Assembly: GCF_018598225.1 (NCBI RefSeq)
Contig: NZ_JAHESF010000027.1
Location: forward strand, 1 to 64,000
Source: Chryseosolibacter histidinae
Lineage (GTDB): Bacteria > Bacteroidota > Bacteroidia > Cytophagales > Cyclobacteriaceae
DNA length: 64,000 nt
Direction of reading: 5' to 3'
Shown one piece after another: positions 54,454 to 62,383 of this stretch. How positions within the stretch are numbered: the stretch's first letter is position 1; every line of letters begins with the position of its first letter. Under the pieces are notes generated by a model that was given only the letters and a program-made list of their open reading frames with translations, was not told where the DNA came from and ran no database searches. The position numbers and the translations under genes were made by a program.

Positions 54454-54735
54454 TTACAGGATCCTCGCATCAATGCCCGCTTCACAGATCGCCTCACGCA
54501 TAGGTTTGAGGAAATCGAAGCTGCCGTTTTTCACGGCGCACTTGCCCTTGAAGTGGACCAACAACGTACACTGCTCTGCCTGTTCTGGTGTGTGACGACA
54601 CACGCGGATGAGCGTATCGATTACATGATCAAAAGTGTTCACATCATCATTAAAAACCACCAGGTCCATGAGGTCAGTGGTTTCAACAGCCTCCAGAACA
54701 TCTATTAACTCTTCTTGCTGATAAGCAGTTTTCAT
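54454..54735 (-). CDS. clpS: ATP-dependent Clp protease adaptor ClpS
   Basis: 93 residues. The core DLVVFNDDVNTFDHVIDTLIRVCRHTPEQAEQC matches the ClpS N-recognin fold including the N-degron pocket residues. It delivers N-degron substrates to ClpA/ClpC-ClpP. It lies just upstream of recR (34-base gap), possibly one transcript. Confidence 0.95.
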   Translation of the reverse strand: MKTAYQQEELIDVLEAVETTDLMDLVVFNDDVNTFDHVIDTLIRVCRHTPEQAEQCTLLVHFKGKCAVKNGSFDFLKPMREAICEAGIDARIL

Positions 54736-54754
54736 AGTTCTGTATTTAAGCAGA

Positions 54755-54762
54755 CAAAAATA
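54755..54762 (-). promoter_or_regulatory. Candidate -7 box of clpS(-recR)
   Basis: The minus strand reads TATTTTTG, about 20 bases upstream of the clpS ATG. No good -33 box is seen. Confidence 0.45.
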
Positions 54763-54889
54763 AGCAATTTAAAACGCTATAAAACTTTCTCCCTGACGAA
54801 TTCCTTTATTGTTCTTTAGAACACACCGTTGCACAAATTTGGAATTATAACGTTTTCGTTTTTCATTGCCGATTAATTTTTAAGCCCAC

Positions 54890-56347
54890 ATGACACCTAC
54901 CCTGGTACTGACCATTATCGTTATCTATTTCCTTGCCCTCATCCTGATCTCCGTCATAACCTCCAAAGGCGCTGATTCAACTACGTTTTTTACCGCTAAC
55001 CGTCAGTCGCCCTGGTACCTCGTTGCTTTCGGTATGATCGGTTCATCCCTCTCCGGTGTAACCTTTATTTCAGTGCCAGGAAACGTCGGTAATATCGGCT
55101 TCGGCTATTTTCAGGTGGTGCTGGGCTACCTGGTGGGGTATTGGGTGATCATCGGCGTGCTCATGCCGCTATACTACCGCTTGAACCTGGTCTCCATATA
55201 TACATACCTCGAGAAACGTTTCAGCTTCTGGTCGCACAAGACCGGCGCCTCCTTCTTCCTTATTTCCAGAACACTCGGTTCAGCATTGCGTCTCTACCTG
55301 GCGGCCACAGTGCTCCAGCTGTTTCTGTTCGATGCCTGGAATGTTCCGTTTTTTGTAACGGTCGCTATCACCCTGGTGCTCATTTGGGTTTACACTTTCC
55401 GCGGCGGCGTAAAAACCATTGTGTATACTGACGCTTTCCAGACCCTGTTTCTGGTGTCAGCCGTCTGCATCACCGTGTGGCAGGTCTCTGACAGCCTCGG
55501 CCTCTCATTTTCAGGCATGGTTGAAGCCGTGAAGAATGGTCCTTATTCGAGGATCTTTTATTTCGATGACCCCAGCTCACCTATGTTCTTTTTCAAGCAG
55601 TTCCTGGGCGGTGCTTTCATCACCATTACCATGACCGGTATGGACCAGGAGATCATGCAAAAGAATCTCACCTGTAAAACGTTGGGCGATGCGCAGAAAA
55701 ACATGTTCTGGTTCAGCATCATCCTGGTGGTGATCAACCTGCTCTTCCTCACGCTGGGTGCGCTGCTGTATATGTATAGTGAGCAGAACAACATTCCGGT
55801 GCCCACTGCTACCGATGAGCTGTTCCCTTTGCTGGCATTGAATAAGTTCAGCCTCCTGGTGGGCGTCTTCTTCCTGCTGGGCATCACGGCGTCATCGTAT
55901 GCCAGCGCAGATGCCGCCCTGGCCGGATTGACCACATCATTTTGTATCGACTTCCTGGATTTCAAAAACAAAAGTGAGAAGACCAAACAGTTGCAGAAGT
56001 TCTGGGTGCACCTCGGCTTCTCATTCGTGTTCCTCATCATTATTGTGATCTTCCGAAAGATCAACGAGCGCAGTGTGATCGATGCGGTGCTGAGCATTGC
56101 TGGCTATACATACGGACCGTTGCTGGGCCTTTTCACGTTCGGGTTGTTCACCAAGTACCAGGTGAAAGACAGGCTGGTGCCGATAGTATGCGTGCTGTCG
56201 CCGGTACTGACGTATGCTACCAAGATCGTCATCGAAAAGAATTTCGATTACAGGTTTAGCCTCGAGATCCTGTTGGTGAACGGACTGCTCACCTTTATTG
56301 GACTGTTGCTGATCTCGAAGAAGGGAGAGCGGGTGCAGGCCCTGTAA
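54890..56347 (+). CDS. Sodium:solute symporter family protein
   Basis: 485 residues with about 13 membrane segments. The SSS-type start SKGADSTTFFTANRQSPWYLVAFGMIGSSLSGVTFISVPG contains the sodium-site region. GGVKTIVYTDAFQTLFL and GITASSYASADAALAGLTTSF are also typical. It imports a solute with Na+; the substrate (sialic acid-, glucose- or amino-acid-like) cannot be fixed. Confidence 0.9.
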   Translation: MTPTLVLTIIVIYFLALILISVITSKGADSTTFFTANRQSPWYLVAFGMIGSSLSGVTFISVPGNVGNIGFGYFQVVLGYLVGYWVIIGVLMPLYYRLNLVSIYTYLEKRFSFWSHKTGASFFLISRTLGSALRLYLAATVLQLFLFDAWNVPFFVTVAITLVLIWVYTFRGGVKTIVYTDAFQTLFLVSAVCITVWQVSDSLGLSFSGMVEAVKNGPYSRIFYFDDPSSPMFFFKQFLGGAFITITMTGMDQEIMQKNLTCKTLGDAQKNMFWFSIILVVINLLFLTLGALLYMYSEQNNIPVPTATDELFPLLALNKFSLLVGVFFLLGITASSYASADAALAGLTTSFCIDFLDFKNKSEKTKQLQKFWVHLGFSFVFLIIIVIFRKINERSVIDAVLSIAGYTYGPLLGLFTFGLFTKYQVKDRLVPIVCVLSPVLTYATKIVIEKNFDYRFSLEILLVNGLLTFIGLLLISKKGERVQAL

Positions 56348-56354
56348 AATGGAA

Positions 56355-56378
56355 AAGGCTGTCGTTACCGACAGCCTT
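56355..56378 (-). terminator. Terminator hairpin between convergent genes
   Basis: AAGGCTGTCG (56355-56364) and CGACAGCCTT (56369-56378) form a perfect 10-bp stem with a TTAC loop. On the minus strand it is followed by TTCC after CCTT, so the T-tract is short but best for the minus-strand gene ending at 56432. Confidence 0.7.
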
Positions 56379-56431
56379 ACCAGACTAAAACCAACCCCTC
56401 ATCCATATTTTATACAATTCTCCGGACTGTA

Positions 56432-56743
56432 TTAACTCTTATGGTACTGGTATTCCTGGGTGCGTGCTCCCTTTGAGATGCGGATCGTATACAAGCCGCG
56501 TTTCATCTCGCAGAAGTCAATGATCATTTTTCTTTTGAAGAGGGTTTGTGTTGTTACAACATCGCCGGAGTAAAGGATCTCCACCTTTGCCCCGATGAAT
56601 TTGCGATCCGCCTTGTATACAAAAAGGTTTTTGTACTTTGCCGGAACCGGTATCACGCCATCACGTCTTGCGGCTGCGGACAGGGGCTGAGTTAGCATCA
56701 GAACCGCTACGCCGATCAGTAAGATTTTTCTGAAGGTTTTCAT
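56432..56743 (-). CDS. Small exported protein of unknown function
   Basis: 103 residues. A signal peptide (FRKILLIGVAVLMLTQPLSAAA) leaves a mature chain of about 78 residues with an Ig-like beta pattern (VEILYSGDVVTTQTLFKRKMIIDFCEMKRGLYTIRISKG). The ending GLYTIRISKGARTQEYQYHK resembles the beta-strands of secretion-tail domains but is too short for a T9SS signal. No family assigned. Confidence 0.65.
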   Translation of the reverse strand: MKTFRKILLIGVAVLMLTQPLSAAARRDGVIPVPAKYKNLFVYKADRKFIGAKVEILYSGDVVTTQTLFKRKMIIDFCEMKRGLYTIRISKGARTQEYQYHKS

Positions 56744-56877
56744 GGCTATTGAACAGCCAGAGTCACGCGAACATTATGCCGATGTAATTAAATAGTGTTT
56801 TTTATGCAGTAGGGCACACTGTATACCATTAAACCATCCAGTTTTGGGATGCCGGGTTCTCAATTTGAGTGTAGGAT

Positions 56878-57222
56878 TTACATCAATTCTTTCGATGGAT
56901 TCCAGAATATCTCGCTGAAGTTTTTCACCTTATCTTTCGCAACCTTCACACCTTCTTTCTCCAACAGCTTCTGCATCTTGCTCGGCGGTTTGAAGTGATG
57001 TTTGCCTGTGAGAAGTCCAGCGCTGTTCACCACCCTGTGGGCCGGTACATCTTTCGGACAACCAAACATGGCCCAGCCTACCATACGTGCACTCGATTTA
57101 GCACCGAGATAGTGGGCAATGGCGCCATAGCTTGTAACGCGGCCTTTCGGGATCAACCGGGCAACGGCATATACATCTTCAAAGAAATTCGGTGCAGATT
57201 CTTTCTTTTTGGTACGTGGCAT
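56878..57222 (-). CDS. Alkyltransferase-like (ATL) protein of the MGMT family
   Basis: 114 residues. The DNA-binding wing GRVTSYGAIAHYLGAKSSARMVGWAM and the active-site region DVPAHRVVNSAG are clear, but the methyl-accepting Cys of PCHRV is Ala (A61). This is the hallmark of ATL proteins, which bind O6-alkylguanine and hand it to nucleotide excision repair without removing the alkyl group. Confidence 0.9.
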   Translation of the reverse strand: MPRTKKKESAPNFFEDVYAVARLIPKGRVTSYGAIAHYLGAKSSARMVGWAMFGCPKDVPAHRVVNSAGLLTGKHHFKPPSKMQKLLEKEGVKVAKDKVKNFSEIFWNPSKELM

Positions 57223-57284
57223 GAGCTTGAACTGATGATCTTGCTAAATTTACGGGGATTTTAAAATAACATCGACCTTATACT

Positions 57285-58829
57285 GTGAAGCAACCTCTTT
57301 TGATCGGAATTTTTTGTCTGTTGGCTTGCAAATCTTTCGGTCAGAATGGCCATAACCTGGTCTTCCCCGACTCTGCAGGCTGGAATATTTTGAAAGAGAA
57401 CCAGGAACTGACATTTAAGGTCAGAACCACCAGCGCCGACCCGGCAAGGTTCTCCATCGAAGGCACTGAGAACACCGGCATCCAGTTCGATTCACTTGGA
57501 AACTTCCGCTGGAAACCATCTTTTGATCTGGCAGACCGTGTGTCGAAGACCAAAGAGGTCAGCGTCATCTTCCAGGCCGACTGGCCCGACAACAAACGCG
57601 TAAGGCAGTCCATCACCTTCACCGTGAACCATGTGAACAGGCCTCCCGTAGTAGAAGATCTTCCGGTCTTTTATGTGAAACAATCCACGAGCAATACGTA
57701 CCAGATATCCGCCGATTATGTGTATGACCTGGATGGCGATCCGCTTGTGTTCAAGTCTATTCAGTCGCAGATGCCTGAGGGATCGAACCTTTCACAGCAG
57801 GGGCAACTTTCATGGAACCCATCACGCGGCCAGTTTGCTTCGTTGAAGAGCAGCCCGGTGTTCATTGAGTTCATTGTTCAGGACCAGCCCGATAAAGCCG
57901 AGACCAAAGGAAGGATCAAGATCGCGCAGACGCAGCAAGACCTTCCGTCAGAGATCATGATCGTGCCCGGCGATTCGTTGTTCACCATCAAGGAAGACGA
58001 GACCCTGAACCTGAAGATCTACATCTCCGATCCCAATGGCGATGACAATGTGAACAATGCTGGCTTCGTCTCCAACGATAAGCGTGTGCCCATCTATGCC
58101 TTGAAGGGAAACACCGCGCTCCAATACGAGTTCACGTGGAGTCCGGGTTACGATTTTGTTGACGATGTGCAGGGCTCGCTTACAACGGAGCTGACGTTCT
58201 TTGTGCTGGATAAATCCAACAACCGTACGCAGCGCAAGATCCGTATCAGGGTCAACGATGCCGAGAACCTCATCAAGAAAGACAATCATCTTTTCCAGAA
58301 ATACCGCAGCAACCTGGTGGAGGCGCTGATGCTGATCCAGCAGTTGGATGCCAACCAGAAGAAGCTGAACCAGGATTATAAGCAGGCCAGGAAGGGCAAG
58401 AAGAACCGCTCGATTGTCAATGCCTCGTTGGGTGCCGTTACAGGTCTTACGCCCATGGTGGTTGATAACCCTGATCAGTCCAAGATCGTGTCAGGTGTGG
58501 GTGGTACCACAGTGCTCACGTTGGGCACGCTTGAAGCCACGGAAGTGATCGGCCGTTCAAAGGAGGCTATCATGGACAAGATCAAGAACACCATCGACAT
58601 CCGTAACCGGGCGCAGGCGGCTGGAGACGAGTTTGCCCGCAAATATGCCCTGAAGCTGGCCCGGCGCAACTCAGAATTTGACAAGGACATCGAAAAGCTG
58701 CGGGCTGTGCTTAACGATCAGCGCATTGTGCTGCTGGAGCTGGATGCTTATTCCAAGAACGCCAGCCGTGTAGATGACAAGGAGATCAAGAAGGTATTTC
58801 TTGATTATGCTGAAGAAACCGGTAAATAA
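57285..58829 (+). CDS. Exported protein with cadherin/Ig-like repeats and C-terminal helical region
   Basis: 514 residues from a GTG at 57285. A signal peptide (KQPLLIGIFCLLACKSFGQ) is followed by three Ig-like or cadherin-like domains (about 20-330), with the calcium-binding-like YDLDGDPLVFKS and ISDPNGDDNV, and NRPPVVEDLP between domains. Residues 330-514 are helical and charged, including a Gly/Thr-rich stretch (LGAVTGLTPMVVD, SGVGGTTVLTLGTLEAT) that could cross or touch a membrane. It is probably an envelope protein; function unknown. Confidence 0.7.
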   Translation: MKQPLLIGIFCLLACKSFGQNGHNLVFPDSAGWNILKENQELTFKVRTTSADPARFSIEGTENTGIQFDSLGNFRWKPSFDLADRVSKTKEVSVIFQADWPDNKRVRQSITFTVNHVNRPPVVEDLPVFYVKQSTSNTYQISADYVYDLDGDPLVFKSIQSQMPEGSNLSQQGQLSWNPSRGQFASLKSSPVFIEFIVQDQPDKAETKGRIKIAQTQQDLPSEIMIVPGDSLFTIKEDETLNLKIYISDPNGDDNVNNAGFVSNDKRVPIYALKGNTALQYEFTWSPGYDFVDDVQGSLTTELTFFVLDKSNNRTQRKIRIRVNDAENLIKKDNHLFQKYRSNLVEALMLIQQLDANQKKLNQDYKQARKGKKNRSIVNASLGAVTGLTPMVVDNPDQSKIVSGVGGTTVLTLGTLEATEVIGRSKEAIMDKIKNTIDIRNRAQAAGDEFARKYALKLARRNSEFDKDIEKLRAVLNDQRIVLLELDAYSKNASRVDDKEIKKVFLDYAEETGK

Positions 58830-58852
58830 GGGCCATTTTTGTTGGGCCAGGC

Positions 58853-58883
58853 TTTGCTGAATTTCCGGAAACCTATACATTTG
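58853..58883 (+). promoter_or_regulatory. Promoter of tRNA-Ser
   Basis: TTTG at 58853-58856 and TACATTTG at 58876-58883 are 19 bases apart, a consensus Bacteroidota promoter. Transcription would begin near 58890, 64 bases before the tRNA. Confidence 0.6.
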
Positions 58884-58953
58884 CAGTCCCAAAATAAGCA
58901 TAGACCCAACACACCGGCCTTCCCCGCTACTGGCGGATGCAGGGCGGATAAAC

Positions 58954-59038
58954 AGAGGAGTGGTAGAGTGGTTTATTGCACCGGTCTTGAAAACCGGAGA
59001 CGTGAAAGCGTCCGGGGGTTCGAATCCCTCCTCCTCTG
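58954..59038 (+). tRNA. tRNA-Ser (anticodon UGA)
   Basis: 85 bases. The acceptor stem AGAGGAG/CTCCTCT, the anticodon stem CCGGT/ACCGG around CTTGAAA (anticodon TGA), the long variable arm GACG-TGAAAG-CGTC and the T arm GGGGG-TTCGAAT-CCCTC all pair. The discriminator base is G, as needed for seryl-tRNA. CCA is not encoded. The integrase just downstream suggests the 3' end serves as an attachment site. Confidence 0.96.
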
Positions 59039-59065
59039 CTGAGTAGTAATCAAACAAAATCAAAA

Positions 59066-59097
59066 CCTCGAAATCCCGCTGATTTCGAGGTTTTTTT
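59066..59097 (+). terminator. Rho-independent terminator after tRNA-Ser
   Basis: CCTCGAAATC (59066-59075) pairs perfectly with GATTTCGAGG (59081-59090), followed by seven T. It shields the island from tRNA transcription. Confidence 0.92.
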
Positions 59098-59139
59098 GTT
59101 TTTAGGCCCACCAAAATCGAGCAAAATATCATGATCCCT

Positions 59140-59185
59140 TGGTGCCATTGTGGTGCCAAGCGAGCCGAGCGTAATTCTGGCACCA
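59140..59185. promoter_or_regulatory. Three TGGTGCCA copies between tRNA and integrase gene
   Basis: TGGTGCCA occurs at 59140-59147 and 59151-59158 (11 bases apart) and inverted (TGGCACCA) at 59178-59185. Placement between the attachment site and int suits binding sites for the integrase arm domain or an excision factor; this is inference. Confidence 0.4.
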
Positions 59186-59285
59186 GAAACCAGTGTAAAA
59201 CGCAGTAAATCAACTAGTTCACTAAATGGACATCTTGATTTTAAGGCTTTAGATGGGAAACTTAACCATTTAAACAAATAGGATT

Positions 59286-60527
59286 ATGAGACAGACGATT
59301 TCAGTGAAGTTCTTCGCCCGCACGGGCAGACTGACAAAGAATGGATTGGCGCCCGTATCCATGAGGGTAAACATCGGGCAGCAAAGGATCAACATCATCA
59401 CCAAGATGTATGTGAAACCGGAGGAGTGGTCGGTTGAAAAAGGTAAACTCAAAACCAGCACCGAAGAAGCGCGCAGAATAAACCGCATACTCGAAGGCTT
59501 CCAGCTCAAGGCATTCGACTACCAGCGCGAACTCATGAACGAAGGCAAGGAGGTCACCATCGACAATCTGAAAGCAAAGTGGTATGGCATCTCAGCTGAG
59601 AAGCCCAAGATGCTGATGGACGTGTTCACAGAACACAATGAGCAAATGAAGGCGTTGGTAGGTCAGGAGTTCTCACCCCTTACCCTTGAGCGTTATGAAA
59701 CTTCTTTCCGGCACACCCAGGAGTTCATGCGCTGGAAATACAAGATCGATGACATCGACATCAAGCAGCTGAACTATGAGTTTATTTCCAACTACGAATT
59801 CTGGCTCAAGTCAGAGCGCAAGTGCGATCACAACACGGCCATAAAGTATTTATCGAACTTCAAAAAGATCGTGCACATCTGCGTGAAGAACGGATGGCTT
59901 ACCCGCGATCCGTTCGTTGGCTTTAAAATGTCGAAGCGTGAAGTGGAAAGGCCTTTCCTGGTAGAGGAAGAGTTGCACAAGATCATGAATAAAACATTCG
60001 TTGGGCAGCGCCTGAACCACGTCAGAGATATTTTCCTGTTCTGCTGCTATACCGGCCTGGCTTATGCCGATGTGCTGAAGCTGACCAAAGAACACATAAC
60101 GACTGGCGTCGACGGCGAAAAATGGATCTGGACAAATCGCCAAAAGACGGACTCGGCTACAAGAGTGCCTTTACTTCCTCATGCACAGGAGATCCTTGAT
60201 TGGTATCAGAACAATCCGGAGTGTCTGAACAAAGGAAGGCTGCTGCCGGTGCTCAGCAACCAGAAAATGAATTCTTACCTAAAGGAGATCGCTGATGCGT
60301 GTGGCATCACTAAGAAGATGACTTTCCATACGGCCCGGCATACGTTCGCTACTACCGTAACGCTGACCAACGGCGTTCCTATCGAAACAGTCAGTAAAAT
60401 GCTTGGGCATAGGAATCTGAAGACCACACAGCATTATGCGAAGATTCTCGATTTAAAGGTGAGTGAAGATATGGCGAAGCTCCGGAACAAGCTTGCTTCA
60501 CGGGTAATCACCCCATCTGAACAGTAA
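59286..60527 (+). CDS. Bacteroidota-type tyrosine recombinase (integrase)
   Basis: 413 residues. An N-terminal arm-binding domain (about 1-105), a SAM-like core-binding domain (about 108-205) and the catalytic domain (about 220-413). Catalytic residues: K287 in RQKTDSATR, H348 and R351 in HTARH, H375 in LGHRN and the nucleophile Y384 in TQHYAKI. The first arginine is replaced (TGLAYAD, A259), as in many Bacteroides integrases such as IntDOT. It should integrate the island into tRNA-Ser. Confidence 0.94.
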   Translation: MRQTISVKFFARTGRLTKNGLAPVSMRVNIGQQRINIITKMYVKPEEWSVEKGKLKTSTEEARRINRILEGFQLKAFDYQRELMNEGKEVTIDNLKAKWYGISAEKPKMLMDVFTEHNEQMKALVGQEFSPLTLERYETSFRHTQEFMRWKYKIDDIDIKQLNYEFISNYEFWLKSERKCDHNTAIKYLSNFKKIVHICVKNGWLTRDPFVGFKMSKREVERPFLVEEELHKIMNKTFVGQRLNHVRDIFLFCCYTGLAYADVLKLTKEHITTGVDGEKWIWTNRQKTDSATRVPLLPHAQEILDWYQNNPECLNKGRLLPVLSNQKMNSYLKEIADACGITKKMTFHTARHTFATTVTLTNGVPIETVSKMLGHRNLKTTQHYAKILDLKVSEDMAKLRNKLASRVITPSEQ

Positions 60528-60558
60528 TTAACAGTAATCATCAGTTCTTAACAGTATT
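60520..60558. repeat. Three phased AACAGTA repeats
   Basis: AACAGTAAT at 60520-60528 and 60530-60538, and AACAGTATT at 60550-60558. The spacings of 10 and 20 bases put them on one helix face, just before the ATG at 60563. Confidence 0.5.
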
Positions 60559-60562
60559 TAAT

Positions 60563-61147
60563 ATGAACAGAATTGTAATCTATCTCGAAAGTAAGGAAGT
60601 GGTTTTCCACGGCGCGCTGATACTCATTATTCTTTACGTACCTCACGCCGGCCACCTTTTTAAGCAGTTGGAGCACCTTGATATGAGCTTTTTCGGCTTT
60701 TCAGTGCTCAACTGGGTGTATGGCATAGCCCTGGCGGCTGTGATTGAGTTCATTATCCTGGTGTTTATCATCAACGGCTACCGGAACACTGGCAAGTTCT
60801 ACGCGGTTGTGAGCTTCTTTCTGAATGCCTTCTACTACGACTATTGGTTTGTAGCCATCCAGGAGCCGACGATGGTTAATAAGAAGTTGGCAGGAATAAG
60901 TTTCCTGGTTTGCCTTACGCATTCTTTGTCGGTGTGGCAGTTGAGTGAGTTGTTCTATAACCGGCTAAAGGCGGAGAAGGTGGTTGAATATTGGTGCCCG
61001 GAATGTGAGGCGGGGCCGTTTCCAAATAAGCGATCTATGGAGGGACACATTTCGAAGGCGCATAAATACTATAGAAAGCATGAGGAGAATGGCAAGGCTT
61101 CAGGGCCTCTACTAAATGGTAATGGTCTTGGGCGATATGAAGTCTAA
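60563..61147 (+). CDS. Membrane protein with a C-terminal C2H2-like zinc finger
   Basis: 194 residues. Three or four membrane segments (about 12-30, 50-71, 79-95 and 108-128) are followed by a soluble C-terminus with WCPECEAGPFPNKRSMEGHISKAH: C145-x2-C148-x13-H162-x4-H167, close to the C2H2 spacing. The finger should be cytoplasmic if the last segment leads inward. It lies 35 bases behind int and may be co-transcribed. No family recognised; a cargo gene with a nucleic-acid- or protein-binding tail is possible. Confidence 0.7.
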   Translation: MNRIVIYLESKEVVFHGALILIILYVPHAGHLFKQLEHLDMSFFGFSVLNWVYGIALAAVIEFIILVFIINGYRNTGKFYAVVSFFLNAFYYDYWFVAIQEPTMVNKKLAGISFLVCLTHSLSVWQLSELFYNRLKAEKVVEYWCPECEAGPFPNKRSMEGHISKAHKYYRKHEENGKASGPLLNGNGLGRYEV

Positions 61148-61197
61148 GTCGTAGTTCCCTTCAAATCTTTGTCATAAGCAGCAATAATCTCGCATTT

Positions 61198-61226
61198 TAG
61201 AAAGTTCACTTTTTGTGAACTTTCTA
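61198..61226. promoter_or_regulatory. 12-bp palindrome upstream of higBA (candidate operator)
   Basis: TAGAAAGTTCAC (61198-61209) and GTGAACTTTCTA (61215-61226) are perfect inverted repeats with a TTTTT spacer. They lie 22 bases ahead of the toxin ATG. HigA-type antitoxins bind such palindromes to repress their own operon. It could also act as a hairpin ending the upstream transcript. Confidence 0.6.
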
Positions 61227-61248
61227 TTAGACTAAATCGTATATTTGG

Positions 61249-61581
61249 ATGAAGGTTCATTTGATTAGAAAAGAAACCATTGAGAGCTTTGTCGAGGCAA
61301 ATGCACGGAGCAAGCCTTCGTTTGCTATTTGGCTCACGGCCGTGAAATATGCTGATTGGAATGCGCCTTCCGATATCAAGCAAACATTTGGGTCTGCCGA
61401 CCTGATAGGCGGCGGTAGCAAGCGGGTAGTGTTTGATGTCGGAGGAAATAACTACCGGATGATCTGCAAATATGCATTCGGTGAAAAACAGGTTCACTTA
61501 TTCATTTGTTGGATCGGCACCCATACTGAATATGATGCGCTATGCGATAACAATGAACAATACACGATAACGAATTACTGA
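61249..61581 (+). CDS. higB: HigB family toxin (mRNA interferase)
   Basis: 110 residues. The HigB/RelE-like fold with AIWLTAVKYADWNAPSDIKQTFGSAD and KRVVFDVGGNNYRMICKYAFGEKQVHLFICWIGTHTEYD, ending like the HigB group that precedes its antitoxin. It should cleave mRNA on ribosomes when free of HigA. Two bases separate it from higA. Confidence 0.9.
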   Translation: MKVHLIRKETIESFVEANARSKPSFAIWLTAVKYADWNAPSDIKQTFGSADLIGGGSKRVVFDVGGNNYRMICKYAFGEKQVHLFICWIGTHTEYDALCDNNEQYTITNY

Positions 61582-61583
61582 GT

Positions 61584-61970
61584 ATGGTAGCGCTGAAGTA
61601 TAAAGTGATCAAATCGAAAGGGCAGTACAAGGAATATATAAAGATCTTGGAAGAGCTCGTCGCTGCGGATTTTAAGAGCAAAGCGATGAAAGATGAGATT
61701 GAGTTGCTCACATTATTGATTGAAAGATGGGACGGAGAAAATAATTCGTTCGATGATGTTGATCCAATAACGCTTCTTCGTTCGCTAATGGAGGAAAAGG
61801 ATTTAAAAGCAAAGGATTTGGTAGAAATTCTTGGTGTGAGTAAGGGTCTCGTTTCAGATATCCTCAATTATAAAAAAGGCCTCTCGAAAGAAATTATCCG
61901 AAGTCTGTCAGGTTACTTCAAAGTTTCTCAGGAGGCGTTTAACAAGCCGTACGAATTGAAATTAGTCTAG
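61584..61970 (+). CDS. higA: HigA-type antitoxin with XRE helix-turn-helix
   Basis: 128 residues. The N-terminal part (about 1-75) is the toxin-binding region of long HigA forms. The C-terminal XRE domain holds LKAKDLVEILGVSKGLVSDILNYKKGLSKEIIRSLS. It neutralises the toxin and likely represses through the palindrome at 61198. Toxin-first order is the HigBA hallmark. Confidence 0.9.
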   Translation: MVALKYKVIKSKGQYKEYIKILEELVAADFKSKAMKDEIELLTLLIERWDGENNSFDDVDPITLLRSLMEEKDLKAKDLVEILGVSKGLVSDILNYKKGLSKEIIRSLSGYFKVSQEAFNKPYELKLV

Positions 61971-62383
61971 CACAAGTGCGTGGAAATTCGTGCATGTATA
62001 GTTGAGGTAACCGGCAGATCGAGAGTGCCAAAAACGTGTTACCCGAGTAGTTTTTTCTGGCTATTTTACTAGTACAAAAATACCAGCACTCCTTCTAATC
62101 GATTTTGACAGAAAACGATCCTTACGGTACAAAAGATTTTAGGCTTTTCTAACGAAAGCCTAATAGCGGGTGAATTCTGAATTTACCGCAACTTAAATTT
62201 CAGGGATCATTATTGCCGCATTGGATATATGACATTGCAAAAGAATTCTTCAATGTGATGAAAGCGGAGAAACTTTCAGACGAGTCGATCCATCCAATGT
62301 TGAAAAGGCGAAGGAATATAAGGGAAAAAAATGGGGTTGTAGGCCAAAAAAACGTTCTTTGCATTTGCCTAAATTACTTCATC
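61971..62383. other. Unassigned convergent gap in the island
   Basis: 413 bases between higA and the HNH gene. It contains a 9-bp stem hairpin (TTAGGCTTT at 62139-62147, AAAGCCTAA at 62155-62163). An open frame from TTG at 62213 encodes about 65 residues (KEFFNVMKAEKLSDESIHPM) that run into the HNH gene's end; it may be a gene remnant. No promoter or RNA gene is seen. Confidence 0.5.

Noticed and set aside
57244-57251. Palindromic TAAATTTA as a shared promoter for the ATL and surface protein genes
   Set aside because: The last consensus base is wrong in both directions and no TTTG -33 box is at the right distance, so support is too weak to list.
61240-61247. TATATTTG as promoter of higB
   Set aside because: It ends one base before the ATG, so transcription would start inside the gene; it fits consensus only by chance or serves a different start.
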